The notes: generated by a model from the sequence alone, not told the origin. 46,508 nt of DNA from an uncultured Cellvibrio sp. (GCA_937958105.1 CALFXJ010000029.1:1-46508); one strand, 5' to 3'. Numbered from the stretch's first letter, positions 26,555-36,351 are shown. Made by a program: numbers and translations.

Positions 26555-26580
26555 CGGCCACAGGCATATCCCTGTGGCCG
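26555..26580 (-). terminator. Hairpin after the symporter-GH43 pair
   Basis: CGGCCACAGG (26555-26564) and CCTGTGGCCG (26571-26580) form a 10-bp perfect stem with a 6-nt loop, 53 nt after the GH43 stop on the minus strand. There is no T-tract after it, so it may be a Rho-linked or stabilising 3' end. Confidence 0.6.
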
Positions 26581-26632
26581 GTAATTCCCGGCACCACCGC
26601 GCAGCCAGGCCGCGCGATGATGCAGTTCAACA

Positions 26633-27643
26633 TCATTCCTTACCGTAAGGCTCGATGGTCAGAATCCGCCCCTCGTCATCGTAGCGCAGCTCGGTCATCT
26701 TCACTGAGCGCAGGTGCGTAACGCCGCCGGACAGGATGGAGTCGTGATAGAACAGATACCACTTGCCTTCAAACTCACAAATGGAGTGGTGCGTTGTCCA
26801 GCCCACTACTGGAGTCAGAATCTGGCCCTGGTAGGTGAACGGCCCGTAGGGGTTGTCACTGGTGGCATAGCACAGGAAGTGGGTGTCACCAGTGGAGTAC
26901 GACAGGTAGTACTTGCCCTGATACTTGTGCATCCAGGGGCCTTCGAAGTAACGGCGAGCGTTGTCGCCAGCCAGCAGCGGCTTGCCCTGCTCGTCCAGAA
27001 TCACCACCTCGCGGGGAGCTTCGGCAAACTCTTTCATATCTGCGGTCAGGCGTGCAACCCGCGCACCCAGTGCCGGCTCATCAGCAGCCGGTTCCTGATA
27101 ATCCGCACTGTAGACGTTGTCGCGATAGTTCTGCAGCTGACCGCCCCAGAGGCCGCCGAAATACATGTAGTGTTCACCATCGTCATCACAGAATACGGCC
27201 GGGTCGATGGAATAGCTGCCTTTGATGGGCTCCGGCTCCGGGGTGAATGGGCCGGCCGGGTTGTCGCCTACCGCCACACCAATCTGGAAGATGCCGTCGG
27301 CACGCTTGGCCGGGAAGTAGAAGTAATATTTGCCATCTTTGGTGGCCGCATCCGGGGCCCACATCTGACGCTCAGCCCAGGGCACATCCTTCACGTGCAG
27401 CGCTACACCGCAGTCCTCAGCCGGACCGTTCGGACTGTCCATCCGCAGTACGTGGTAGTCCTCCATGCCGAAGTGATCACCGTTGTCATTGAAAGGGATG
27501 CCCGCATCAATGTCGTGGGATGGATAGATGTAGATCTTGCCATCGAAGACGTGCGCTGAAGGATCAGCGGTATAGATATGGGTAACCAGCGGCTGGGAAA
27601 TAGCCTTGGCCGCCAGTGCTTTTAGATCCTGTTGATCGGACAT
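26633..27643 (-). CDS. Cytoplasmic GH43 (subfamily 1-like) beta-xylosidase/alpha-L-arabinofuranosidase
   Basis: The 336-residue protein has no signal peptide. The GH43 triad is Asp27 (TADPSAH), Asp147 (SIDPAVF) and Glu234 (YFEGPWM). A polar insertion between Asp147 and Glu234 (about 168-230) is longer than in the other GH43 proteins here. The YIYPSHDID and DYHVLRM segments are typical of GH43 subfamily 1, which includes xylosidases and arabinofuranosidases that trim oligosaccharides. It follows the GPH symporter gene by 17 nt, so the pair forms an import-and-cleave unit. The preferred sugar, arabino- or xylo-oligosaccharide, cannot be fixed from sequence. Confidence 0.85.
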   Translation of the reverse strand: MSDQQDLKALAAKAISQPLVTHIYTADPSAHVFDGKIYIYPSHDIDAGIPFNDNGDHFGMEDYHVLRMDSPNGPAEDCGVALHVKDVPWAERQMWAPDAATKDGKYYFYFPAKRADGIFQIGVAVGDNPAGPFTPEPEPIKGSYSIDPAVFCDDDGEHYMYFGGLWGGQLQNYRDNVYSADYQEPAADEPALGARVARLTADMKEFAEAPREVVILDEQGKPLLAGDNARRYFEGPWMHKYQGKYYLSYSTGDTHFLCYATSDNPYGPFTYQGQILTPVVGWTTHHSICEFEGKWYLFYHDSILSGGVTHLRSVKMTELRYDDEGRILTIEPYGKE

Positions 27644-27660
27644 GATACAAATCTCCGTAA

Positions 27661-29139
27661 TTACGATTTTTGACTGGCCAGGCGACGCTCGGCCAGTTCG
27701 GCTTCGATCTTGAGTTCGAAAGGTTTATTGATGGAATAGAGGAACATGCAGCCCGCCGCGATAAAGAACGGCAGAGAGGCGTACACACTCACGGCCATAC
27801 GGATACCGTTGATGGTCTCGGCGGACTGCTGCGCGAGGGTTGCTTCGTAGCCATAGATGGCCAGGATGCCGGCTACCAGGGAGCTGCCGATAGTCAGGCC
27901 GCCCTTGAGGCCAAGGATCATGGCCGAGAAGATAATGGCGGTAGCGCGACGGTTGTTTTTCCACTCAGAATAATCCGCTACGTCGGCAATCATGGCCCAC
28001 AACAAGGGGATGGAGATGCCGTAGAAGAAACCATGCAGCAGCTGGGAAAGAAAGATGATGCCGATGGCTTCCGGCGAATAAAAATAAAACGCGGCGATGA
28101 AGACGGTGGACAGGAACAGGGACAGGCCATAGACATTGCGCTTGCCAAACTTATCAGCCAGACGTTTGGAGAAGCCGATACCCACGATCATCATGATGAT
28201 GCCAATGGCATTGAACAGGCTGAACGCCGAGGTGGGTGCATCTTCCGGCCAGGCAAATTCGGTCAGCCCCATACCCGTCAGCATGGAGTTGAGACCGGCA
28301 ATAAAGCTGTTGAACCCGACGCTCTGCAGGAAGCTCGCCAGATGGCTTTCGCTCAGGTAGTTCTCGAAATAATAGATATACATCCCGCCTTTCAACGGCA
28401 AGGTGATGAACACCAGCACTGTCACAATCAGCATGACCAGCCAGGGCATATTGCGGAACAGGTCCTGCAGGTCCTGCTTGACTGAGCTGCCCCCTTCCAC
28501 CACCGGCAGCACCCGTTCACGGGTAGTGGCAAAGGTAATCAGGAAGAAGATTGTTCCGGTAATGGAGAAGAACAGCATTGCCTTCTCAAATCCAGCGGCC
28601 TTGTCTCCACCACCAAGGATGAGCACCAGCGGCAGCAACAGCACCTGGATGATGAACTGTGCCACCATCACCGCCACAAAGCGATAGGATGACAGGCTGT
28701 TGCGATCTGCCATGCTGCCGGTCAGGACGCCACTCAGGGCTGAATACGGCAGGTTGTTGGCGGCGTAGATCAACAGCAGCAGGATATAGGTGGCATAGGC
28801 ATACATCACCTTGCCGCCTTCACTGAAGTTCGGCGTGCTGAATGCCAGCAGGGCGAGTCCGCCAAAAGGAATGGCGGTCCACAGAACCCATGGCCGGAAC
28901 TTACCCCAGCGGGTACTGGTACGGTCGGCGATAATCCCCATCACTGGCGTGAACAGGGCCCCGACGATACCGCCCACAGCGGTGATGGCAGCCGCCTGTG
29001 CCGCCGGGATGCCATAGACATCGGTATAAAAAAAGGCGATGAAGGTGACCAGAGTCTGGAAAATCAGGTTGGCGGCCAGGTCACCCAGGCTGTAGCCAAT
29101 CTTTTCAGTAACGGACAATCTCTGCGAGTTGGTATTCAT
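27661..29139 (-). CDS. GPH-family oligosaccharide:cation symporter
   Basis: Start is placed at the ATG giving MNTNSQRLSVTEKIGYSLGD, because that is the family's usual beginning; the open frame extends 26 codons further upstream with no family-like sequence. The product is about 492 residues with 12 hydrophobic segments and the GPH motifs VGALFTPVMG and RWGKFRPWVLW. It resembles xyloside/arabinoside transporters. It is paired with the cytoplasmic GH43 17 nt downstream and probably delivers its substrate. It is a distant paralogue of the operon's symporter at 18897-20294. Confidence 0.9.
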   Translation of the reverse strand: MNTNSQRLSVTEKIGYSLGDLAANLIFQTLVTFIAFFYTDVYGIPAAQAAAITAVGGIVGALFTPVMGIIADRTSTRWGKFRPWVLWTAIPFGGLALLAFSTPNFSEGGKVMYAYATYILLLLIYAANNLPYSALSGVLTGSMADRNSLSSYRFVAVMVAQFIIQVLLLPLVLILGGGDKAAGFEKAMLFFSITGTIFFLITFATTRERVLPVVEGGSSVKQDLQDLFRNMPWLVMLIVTVLVFITLPLKGGMYIYYFENYLSESHLASFLQSVGFNSFIAGLNSMLTGMGLTEFAWPEDAPTSAFSLFNAIGIIMMIVGIGFSKRLADKFGKRNVYGLSLFLSTVFIAAFYFYSPEAIGIIFLSQLLHGFFYGISIPLLWAMIADVADYSEWKNNRRATAIIFSAMILGLKGGLTIGSSLVAGILAIYGYEATLAQQSAETINGIRMAVSVYASLPFFIAAGCMFLYSINKPFELKIEAELAERRLASQKS

Positions 29140-29370
29140 AGATGATTTCTTATTTATTGTGGAGCAGGAGAGGTATCTGAATCTGGGATACCGACTAAAG
29201 GGGCTGATAACCACCACGACTTATAGTCTAGATGACAAACATACCCTGAAACCTTATGGAATGCCAGTCCAGATGACACTGGCATCGTGCCTGGAAGCCA
29301 CTTTTCTTGTGTGACATTGTGCCTCCAGCCTTCATCAGACAGCAGTAGCCGGCATGGGAACCAACGCCGG
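29140..29370. other. Spacer between tamB and the symporter gene
   Basis: The region holds an 8-bp hairpin, ATGCCAGT/ACTGGCAT (29261-29268 with 29278-29285), and a smaller CCGGC/GCCGG hairpin (29349-29370) just after the tamB stop on the minus strand. Neither has a T-tract. ATGACAAAC (29232-29240) resembles only one arm of the shared operator. No convincing promoter was identified for the symporter gene. Confidence 0.45.
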
Positions 29371-32300
29371 TCAGCGCTCGATCTTGTAGATCATGTCGAT
29401 GCTCTGCGCCTCGCCTGAAGTGGCTTCCAGCCGCAGGCGATCGGTCATCTGGTATTCCATCTCGACGCTGTAGGCCTGGTCAAACAGACCGACAACATAG
29501 CGCACGAACAGGCGCGGGCTGAGATATTTCCCCACGGAGAGCGAGCTCTGTTCAAACCCATCATCAGCGTTGATGCTGAGTTCATCCACGTGGAGGGTAC
29601 GGGCGATCTCTTCCTGGATGCCCGGCCCGCTGCTCATCCCCAGGCCGCTGACGGCACTGAGCAGCATGTAAGCTTCACCGGCGGAGGCCTCGGAAAGCGG
29701 CTTGCCGGTCAGCAGGATCGCCATGCTCTGGCTCTCCGACAGTCCTTCAGCGGAACGTATCCGGCTGCTGGGCTGCTGCAGGGTTCCGCCGATCTCCAAC
29801 CCCACTTCATACTCGGGCGTTTCCCGTACCGCCAGGATGTCCAGCCCCGGATTGTCGTAAGGTCCCTGAAACAACAGCCGGCCCCGCTCGATCTCCAGCT
29901 CCTGGCCATAGGCTTTGTATTGGCCGTCCACCACGCTGACGTAGCCGGTGGTCAGCAGGGCCCGCGGCGGCGACTGCAGGATATTGAGCTTGCCCACCAG
30001 CTTGCTGTCCAGACCAAAGCCGTTGAAGTGGACATCGTTGCCGATCTCCAGGTCGAGATTGACGAACACCGGAATGCCCGCGACCACCGGGGCCTGGGTA
30101 CTCTCATCATCAATGATGACGACATCCTTCGACACCCGCGTCGCACTCGGCGGCAGAGCTTTGATATTGGCACGGGCGTAAGGAATCCGCGTGACGCCTT
30201 CGATGCGAATGGCTTCGCTGTTCGCGGAAAGGTCAATGGCAGGGCTGATATTGGCATTGATCTGCTGCTGTTGCAGTACCTGAAAATTGTCACCGGACAC
30301 ATTGCCGCGCATCAGCCAGTTATCGCTGCCCAGATTATCCAGATCGCCCGTGATCGTCAGAGTACCGGGGCCTGACTTGGCCGAGGCACGCAGGTCGATA
30401 TTGCCGCCGCGCTGGCTCTGAAGATGGGCCGTGACCGCCGTCAGCTCCACCCCCAGACGCGGCAGCTTGGCGACGCCGTCCACCAGATTCAGCTGTCCGA
30501 CCACATCCGGCTGTTGCAGCCTGCCACTGATCTGTATGTCTGCCGCCAAACGGCCCTGAACATCGTCTGCCAGAGGGATTAACGCCTCCAGGGGCGCCAG
30601 ATCGCGGAAGTTGGCCGTCACCTCTCCCACGATGTCTTCTTGAACAAAATCAATCCGCGTTGTGGCCCGCACCTCACCATAGTCGGACCAATCCATCATA
30701 AAGACTCCCTCCAGCTTTTCTCCCTGCAGGTCGGCCGTCAGCCGGGCGCTGTCCCAGGCATAGACGCTGGGCTCTTCGTCGGCAAACTGATAGCGCAGTT
30801 CGCCATCGCGGGTGCGCATCTCCACCTTGGCGGTCATCCCGCTGAAAGCGGAGGTTTTATTGGGGAGGTTGGTTGCCAGCTGGAAGGTCACTTCACCATC
30901 CACCACACCGCCGAGCGTCACATCAGGTTTCAGCCAAGGACGCGCCTGCCGCAGCGGGACCGCATTCAGGCTGGCCTGCAGCTGCACACCGGTCTGTGCC
31001 TGCCATTCACCCTGCAGGCACAGCTGTGGTGTTTCAGACAGTTCTTCTTCGGCTGGCTGAGGCGCCGTAGCGCCGGTAGTGGCACCGGCCTGGCTGCCGG
31101 CATCGGCGTTGCCCCAGCGGGTGCGGGTAGTGAAGCACTGGCGGTCGATCTGCGCCTGCTGGGCATCTGCCTGAATCCACTCGCTGCTGGTGAGCCACCA
31201 GCGCGGCAGTTTATCGGTGTCGATCTCCAGTGCATTGAATTTACCGCGCCACTGTCCCTCGTTGAAACGACTGTCCAGCGTAAATGCCAGCTGGCCATAG
31301 GCATTACTGTTGATCGTCGCCTGCAGCTGGTGCCGTGGCAGATCGCCGGACCCGGTCAGCTGGACCCGCTCCAGCTGCTGCTGACTGAGCTGCAGGTCAT
31401 GGGCGTCGAGCGTCAGCCGATAGCTTCCCTCGGCGGTACGTGCTACCTTCAGGTCCACATTTTCCAAGCCGTATTCCTGCCATTGCAGATTACGGCCCTG
31501 CGCAGTGGCTTCCACCCGGGGCTCGGTCAAGGTGCCCTGCAGTCGTCCGGTAGTAGCCAGGGTGCCAGTCAAGCGCGGGTCAATCTGCGCCAGCAGCGGT
31601 GCGTTGACCTGCCATTGCAGATCAATCTGTTCACTGTAACTGCCGGCCACCTGCAGCTGGTTAGCGCCCAGGGTCAGACGCAGCTGATCGCTGAACCAGC
31701 GCTGTCCGTCGAAGCCCACATCGCCGCTGCCGGTGGCTTCAAGTCCACGCAGCTGTCCTTCCAGCATCAGATCCGTTACCCGCACCGCCAGCACTTTCTC
31801 TGCTGTCGCGCTGGCTGCCCGCAGCCCGCCGGTGGTGGACAGATCCACGCGCAGGTTCCCCGGCCACTCCGGCAGATAATGGGCCGGATTCAGCTGTTCT
31901 GCAGAGACTGCCAGATCCCAGTTAACCTCTGGCAACCAGCTCACCCGCCCCTGCAGGTTCAGCTGCGCGGCCTGTGGCGCCAGCGCATTGCCCGGCAGAT
32001 TGATCTGCTGCACCGCCAGGCTGGCTATATCCACCTGCTGGAGATTGCCCCGTACGTCTGCCTGAACCGCAAAATCACCGACGTCCTGCTGAAGCACCTC
32101 CCCCGTGAGCCGCGCGTGATAGTTGTCGTACCACCCGGACACATCCAGGGTCGCACTGGTCACCGGAGGCGGCAGCTCGCCGGGAAACCAGCGAGCCAGC
32201 AAAGCCTGATTCTGCCACTCGTTACGTAATTCCAGGTTCGGAGACAGGCGGGGCTGGTCATCCTCGATGACGGCATTCGGCAGGAAAGTACCTTCTGAAG

Positions 32301-33069
32301 TAATGACGAACGGCGTAGCCAGCTGGTGCTCCAGATCCAGTTCCTGAATATCACCGCGCAGGCTTAATGCACCACTGAAGTGGACCGGCGCCTGCTCAAC
32401 AGCTGCTTCACCCGCCGGAGCTGGCAGGTCGTAATACCAGCTGCCGGACAGATTCGCCGCATAGGGGTACCGCAAGCCAATTCGACCAGTCACCTCAGCA
32501 CCATAAGATGGCGTCTCTACGGCGAATTCACTCAGGCGAAAGTTAAAGGTACCCAGACTGACGGAGCCGCTGACGCTGCGCAGATACACCAGTTGCTGCG
32601 TCCCGCGCTGTACGTAGAGATCCTGCAGCTGTACATCGTCCAGCTCAATCCGCACCGGCAGCGCGAAGCTGGGCCATTCAAATGGCTCCCTGACGGGCGG
32701 TGCTTCAGCTGGCGGTGGCAGGATGATATTGATGTCTTTCGCCGCCAGAGACTGCACGGCTACGGCACTGTAAAGCAACGCCAGCGGCTGCCAGCGAAAG
32801 GAGACGTCTTTAGCCCGGTAGCGCTGCTGCAGCTGGCCGTCGCGATGTTGCTTGAAGTCAAAATAGGTGACGTCGAGCCCTTTCAACAGGTCGCCATCAA
32901 GCTCGCCCACTTCCAGAGTGCCTACGCTTTCCGGCAGCCAGGCGACTATCCTGCCGATCAGCCAGCGGCTGCCCCCCTCGGTAGCCACCAGCGCGGTGAT
33001 GGAGGCCACCGTGGCCAGCACAAATAAAAATACGCCGAGAATCGTGCGCTGTATCCACCGACTGATCAT
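29371..33069 (-). CDS. tamB: Translocation and assembly module subunit TamB
   Basis: The 1232-residue protein is close to the usual length of about 1260. It has an N-terminal membrane anchor (about 8-30), a very long periplasmic beta-rich stretch that in this AsmA-like family forms a lipid-conducting groove, and the conserved C-terminal DUF490 region (about 880-1232). That region has the late GLDSKLVG, RGRLLFQGPYDNPGLDI and SVGKYLSPRLFVRY elements. It partners TamA in outer-membrane protein assembly and phospholipid transport. Its ATG overlaps the tamA stop as ATGA (33066-33069). Confidence 0.95.
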   Translation of the reverse strand: MISRWIQRTILGVFLFVLATVASITALVATEGGSRWLIGRIVAWLPESVGTLEVGELDGDLLKGLDVTYFDFKQHRDGQLQQRYRAKDVSFRWQPLALLYSAVAVQSLAAKDINIILPPPAEAPPVREPFEWPSFALPVRIELDDVQLQDLYVQRGTQQLVYLRSVSGSVSLGTFNFRLSEFAVETPSYGAEVTGRIGLRYPYAANLSGSWYYDLPAPAGEAAVEQAPVHFSGALSLRGDIQELDLEHQLATPFVITSEGTFLPNAVIEDDQPRLSPNLELRNEWQNQALLARWFPGELPPPVTSATLDVSGWYDNYHARLTGEVLQQDVGDFAVQADVRGNLQQVDIASLAVQQINLPGNALAPQAAQLNLQGRVSWLPEVNWDLAVSAEQLNPAHYLPEWPGNLRVDLSTTGGLRAASATAEKVLAVRVTDLMLEGQLRGLEATGSGDVGFDGQRWFSDQLRLTLGANQLQVAGSYSEQIDLQWQVNAPLLAQIDPRLTGTLATTGRLQGTLTEPRVEATAQGRNLQWQEYGLENVDLKVARTAEGSYRLTLDAHDLQLSQQQLERVQLTGSGDLPRHQLQATINSNAYGQLAFTLDSRFNEGQWRGKFNALEIDTDKLPRWWLTSSEWIQADAQQAQIDRQCFTTRTRWGNADAGSQAGATTGATAPQPAEEELSETPQLCLQGEWQAQTGVQLQASLNAVPLRQARPWLKPDVTLGGVVDGEVTFQLATNLPNKTSAFSGMTAKVEMRTRDGELRYQFADEEPSVYAWDSARLTADLQGEKLEGVFMMDWSDYGEVRATTRIDFVQEDIVGEVTANFRDLAPLEALIPLADDVQGRLAADIQISGRLQQPDVVGQLNLVDGVAKLPRLGVELTAVTAHLQSQRGGNIDLRASAKSGPGTLTITGDLDNLGSDNWLMRGNVSGDNFQVLQQQQINANISPAIDLSANSEAIRIEGVTRIPYARANIKALPPSATRVSKDVVIIDDESTQAPVVAGIPVFVNLDLEIGNDVHFNGFGLDSKLVGKLNILQSPPRALLTTGYVSVVDGQYKAYGQELEIERGRLLFQGPYDNPGLDILAVRETPEYEVGLEIGGTLQQPSSRIRSAEGLSESQSMAILLTGKPLSEASAGEAYMLLSAVSGLGMSSGPGIQEEIARTLHVDELSINADDGFEQSSLSVGKYLSPRLFVRYVVGLFDQAYSVEMEYQMTDRLRLEATSGEAQSIDMIYKIER

Positions 33070-34820
33070 AGGTCCGGCCCCATGCTCAGGTGGAGCGCCC
33101 AGCCGCGTCCCTCATCCAGCGCTTTGGCCACATCAATGCGCACCGGCCCGATGGGAGAAATCCAGCGCACCCCCAGGCCCACGCCCCGGGCAATGTCAAA
33201 ATCAAAGTTATTCCCCGCGTTGCCCTGATCATAAAAGGCGGCCACGGCCCACTTCGGCCGGATCAGATAGTCATATTCGATGCTGGTCACCAGCAGGTTA
33301 TTACCACCTTCAACCTCCTCGCTGCCGTCGTCCAGCGTCTTTTTAGGCCCCAGCGATTGATAGTCATAGCCGCGCACACTGGCGTCACCCCCGGCGAAGA
33401 ACCGCACCGAAGCCGGCAGGCTGGTGAGTTCATCCACTTCCGTCATACCCAGTTCCCCGCGCAGCAGCACCCGCCCCTTGCCCAGCGGGAAGATGTATTT
33501 GGCACGGCTGTGGAACTGGAGGAAGCTCACGCTTGACCCCAAGGTCTCAGGTGAGCCCGAAAAGCGCGCCAGGAAATTCCAGCCGCGACGCGGATAGGCC
33601 GGATCGCCTTCAAGCTTGGCCCGAAACGCGCTGATTGACGGAATCAACAGGTGGGTGCGGTTTTCGTCCTCGCTGCCCACCACCGAGTCTTCGCGCTCAT
33701 AGTTCAGGGCGTAGGTGTACAGCCAGTCGTTGTCCTCCAGGCGGGTGTAGCTGGTACCGATCTTGTACAGGTCACTTTCACTGACATCCGTGTTGGTGGT
33801 TTCGTAACCGGTATAAATCTTCAGGTGCTCATAGGCGGGGCGGGTCATGGGGATGTTATAGGCCGTCTCAAAGGTAGACGTCACCTCGGACAGACTGAGG
33901 TTGGACGCCAGCGAATGTCCGCGACTGCTGATGTACCTGTCTTCGAAACCCAGCAACAGACGCGGGCCTGTATCTGTTGCTACCCCTGCACCCACGGAAT
34001 AGCTGTAACGCTTGCGGGCTTCAAGGGAGATATTGATCGGCACCGACTCCCCTTCGAGATGCTGGAGATCCGGCGCGATGGTCGCCGTGGAGAAGAAGTT
34101 GCTGGCATTGAACATGCTCTTCAGTTCGAGCAATTCTTCGGAGTCGTAGTAATCCCCTTCTTCAAATTCAATATAACGCTGCACAAAGCTGTCGTTGAGG
34201 ATGTCCTGCTCGATGTTGATGCTGCCGATGCGGTAACGCGGTCCAGTGTCGTAAACCAGTTCCACCACCGCAGCATTGTCCCCGACGTTCACGGCCACCC
34301 GGGAGTGCTCAAATTTGCCATCAAAGTAACCGCGGTTGGCGGCCAGGGAAGTGAAGCGATTCTTGAGGGTTTCGTAGCGGCCGTGGTTGAGGCGATCACC
34401 TTTGGCAATACCGGGTTCCTCCTGAATACGCGTGAATGCCCGGTCCTGGGCGCCATCGCCATTGATGACAATCCGGACTTCCTGCACCAGCACCGGATCG
34501 CCCGGTGTAATCCGGAGTACCAGATTCCAGCAGTCATCGGTGCGGGTCAGTTCATGTTCGAAGGTCAGGCGGTAATAGCCCAGCGCCTGACCCGCCGCGA
34601 TAATTTCGCGCTCGGATTCGCGCATGAGGGAACGCAATCGCCAGGGCGGTGTTTTACAGGCTTCATCATAAAGCGGCAAAAAGCTGCGGATATTTTCACG
34701 CAGCGCTTCATTACCACCCTTGATATCAATCTTTGGTTTTGGCTGGGCAGATGCCACCTGACTCCACCCGAGCGCGGCGAGCGAGATGCATAACAAAGAA
34801 TAAACGGGGCGTCGCAGCAA
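33066..34820 (-). CDS. tamA: Outer-membrane Omp85-family protein TamA
   Basis: The 584-residue protein has a signal peptide (about 1-25), three POTRA domains (about 30-265) and a 16-strand Omp85 barrel with the conserved VRGYDYQSLGP element (RGF/RGY loop) and the ending YxLHLSMGPDL. The predicted start is TTG at 34820, with AGGA 7 nt upstream; the next ATG would remove the signal peptide. It forms a complex with TamB, encoded directly downstream. Confidence 0.95.
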   Translation of the reverse strand: MLRRPVYSLLCISLAALGWSQVASAQPKPKIDIKGGNEALRENIRSFLPLYDEACKTPPWRLRSLMRESEREIIAAGQALGYYRLTFEHELTRTDDCWNLVLRITPGDPVLVQEVRIVINGDGAQDRAFTRIQEEPGIAKGDRLNHGRYETLKNRFTSLAANRGYFDGKFEHSRVAVNVGDNAAVVELVYDTGPRYRIGSINIEQDILNDSFVQRYIEFEEGDYYDSEELLELKSMFNASNFFSTATIAPDLQHLEGESVPINISLEARKRYSYSVGAGVATDTGPRLLLGFEDRYISSRGHSLASNLSLSEVTSTFETAYNIPMTRPAYEHLKIYTGYETTNTDVSESDLYKIGTSYTRLEDNDWLYTYALNYEREDSVVGSEDENRTHLLIPSISAFRAKLEGDPAYPRRGWNFLARFSGSPETLGSSVSFLQFHSRAKYIFPLGKGRVLLRGELGMTEVDELTSLPASVRFFAGGDASVRGYDYQSLGPKKTLDDGSEEVEGGNNLLVTSIEYDYLIRPKWAVAAFYDQGNAGNNFDFDIARGVGLGVRWISPIGPVRIDVAKALDEGRGWALHLSMGPDL

Positions 34821-35079
34821 GGTCGAATCCTACACAGTCAATTTACAACAAGGTCCTGACGGCCATTCACTAACCCTGCATGCAGGGGCTACAAGTCATC
34901 ACCTCCGGGGATGACTGCCGAACCTGACTATAGCCTATAGCCGTTACTTTACCGGCTCGACGGTTATCCTCATAGCACAGGTGCAGGAACGGCGTTATTT
35001 TTGTAAACCCTTTTCTGCAAAAAGCGCAGGTTTAACCGGTATACTCAGCGCCGATTCAGAATCTCCCGGCAGGAACCCA
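34821..35079. other. Divergent spacer between tamA and rlmJ
   Basis: Two inverted repeats stand side by side: CCCTGCATGCAGGG (34874-34887, fully palindromic) and AGTCATC/GATGACT (34894-34900 with 34910-34916). A TATACT box (35040-35045) lies about 35 bp before the rlmJ start, without a good -35. The rlmJ ribosome-binding site is AGGA, 7 nt before the ATG. Confidence 0.4.
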
Positions 35080-35922
35080 ATGCTCAGTTATCGTCACGCT
35101 TTTCACGCCGGCAATTTTGCCGATGTCCTTAAACACAGTGTCTGGCTGCATACCCTGTCCTACATGCAGCAGAAAGAGAAACCACTGCGTATTGTTGATA
35201 CACATGCTGGCGCGGGCGGCTATCGGTTCGGCAGCCACCAATCTATCAAGAATCGAGAGTATGACAACGGAATCGGCCAATTGTGGCAGAAGCCGGATTT
35301 GCCGCCAGTGCTCGCTGAATACCTGGCTGCAATTCGCGCGTTCAATCCGGATGAAACCCTGACTCATTATCCCGGCTCACCGCTGCTGGCCCTGGCGGGA
35401 ATGCGGCCTCAGGATCGTCTGTTCCTGCACGAATTACACAGTACAGATTGCCGTTTGCTGCGTGAAGCTGTGGGCGGCGATACCCGCGTCAAGGTGATCG
35501 AGGAAGATGGTTTTCGCGGTCTGCAGGCGCTGCTGCCACCGCCGGATCGGCGGGGACTGGTGTTGATCGATCCTTCCTATGAGATCAAGAGCGATTATCA
35601 GAATGTGGTCAAGCAGGTCATCAAGGCGCACCAGCGTTTTGCCACCGGCACCTATCTGATCTGGTATCCGGTGGTGCTGCGCCATCGCATTGATGAGATG
35701 GAAAAGTCTTTGCAGAAGAGCGGCATTCGCAATATTCAGCTGTTTGAGTTTGGCATCGCGCCGGATCACCCTGATTACGGCATGAGCGCCAGCGGCATGA
35801 TCGCCATCAATCCGCCCTGGACGCTGTGGGCGGCGATGGAAACCGCCCTGCCTTATCTGGCCCGCCACCTTGCAAAGCCCGGCGAGGGTCATTATCGTCA
35901 GGTGCAGCTGGTAGCCGAGTAA
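35080..35922 (+). CDS. rlmJ: 23S rRNA (adenine2030-N6)-methyltransferase
   Basis: The start is set at the ATG giving MLSYRHAFHAGN, the family's invariant beginning; the open frame upstream adds 33 residues without homology. The product is 280 residues, the same length as the E. coli enzyme. The SAM-binding loop is VDTHAGAGGY (39-48) and the catalytic motif is Asp164-Pro-Ser-Tyr, where most relatives have DPPY. It methylates A2030 of 23S rRNA using SAM. Two small membrane-protein genes follow on the same strand. Confidence 0.95.
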   Translation: MLSYRHAFHAGNFADVLKHSVWLHTLSYMQQKEKPLRIVDTHAGAGGYRFGSHQSIKNREYDNGIGQLWQKPDLPPVLAEYLAAIRAFNPDETLTHYPGSPLLALAGMRPQDRLFLHELHSTDCRLLREAVGGDTRVKVIEEDGFRGLQALLPPPDRRGLVLIDPSYEIKSDYQNVVKQVIKAHQRFATGTYLIWYPVVLRHRIDEMEKSLQKSGIRNIQLFEFGIAPDHPDYGMSASGMIAINPPWTLWAAMETALPYLARHLAKPGEGHYRQVQLVAE

Positions 35923-35973
35923 CACAGCAGGCTCCGCCTCCGTCTTTATCCGCTTATTGTCAGCAGGTGATCC

Positions 35974-36330
35974 ATGAAACTTTCGGTCAAGTCCGCTCTG
36001 TTTTCCGGATTCGTCTATCCCGGTGCAGGTTTTTTTCTGCTGAAACGCTATTGGCTGCTGATAGTTTTTGCACTGCCCGCCACCCTCGCCTTTGGCTACA
36101 TCCTGTATTACGTGATGGAGGTTGCCCAGACCATCGCCGAACGTATCGTCAACGGCCAGATCCGTCCCGACGTCTTCGCCATCAGGTCCGCCATCCGCGA
36201 CGCCCTCGCGGCAGACAATCCACTGCTCACCACCGCTAAGATTGCCTTTGCTGTCTCCTGGCTGGGCAGCGTCCCGGTTTCCTACTGGCTGGGCGCGCGC
36301 GCCGAAGCCGCCACACTGCCATCCCGTTAA
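35974..36330 (+). CDS. Small membrane protein, unknown function
   Basis: This 118-residue protein is not assigned to a family. It opens with a short basic N-terminus and a YPGAGFFLLKRYW segment, then a hydrophobic helix (about 27-50), a polar stretch (about 55-82) and another hydrophobic segment (about 86-106). A YPG-G-FxL-R pattern with a following helix is common among small inner-membrane proteins of the DUF6693/TM2-like sort, but this is not a firm match. Ribosome-binding site AGGTGAT precedes the ATG. It is 51 nt after rlmJ and 21 nt before the DUF486 gene. Confidence 0.7.
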   Translation: MKLSVKSALFSGFVYPGAGFFLLKRYWLLIVFALPATLAFGYILYYVMEVAQTIAERIVNGQIRPDVFAIRSAIRDALAADNPLLTTAKIAFAVSWLGSVPVSYWLGARAEAATLPSR

Positions 36331-36351
36331 TGTCATCCGAGGTTTTCTATC

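Noticed and set aside
29232..29240. Fifth copy of the shared operator upstream of the second symporter gene
   Set aside because: Only one arm (ATGACAAAC) resembles the motif and the other arm does not match, so it is no better than chance in A+T-rich DNA.
30640..32229. 529-codon plus-strand open frame opposite tamB
   Set aside because: It lies wholly antisense to a well-supported tamB, has a Gln/His/Pro-rich low-complexity composition typical of complements of GC-biased genes, and shows no recognisable domain.
33651..34793. 380-codon plus-strand open frame opposite tamA
   Set aside because: It fully overlaps tamA, which has POTRA and Omp85 features. No ribosome-binding site or domain supports the antisense frame.
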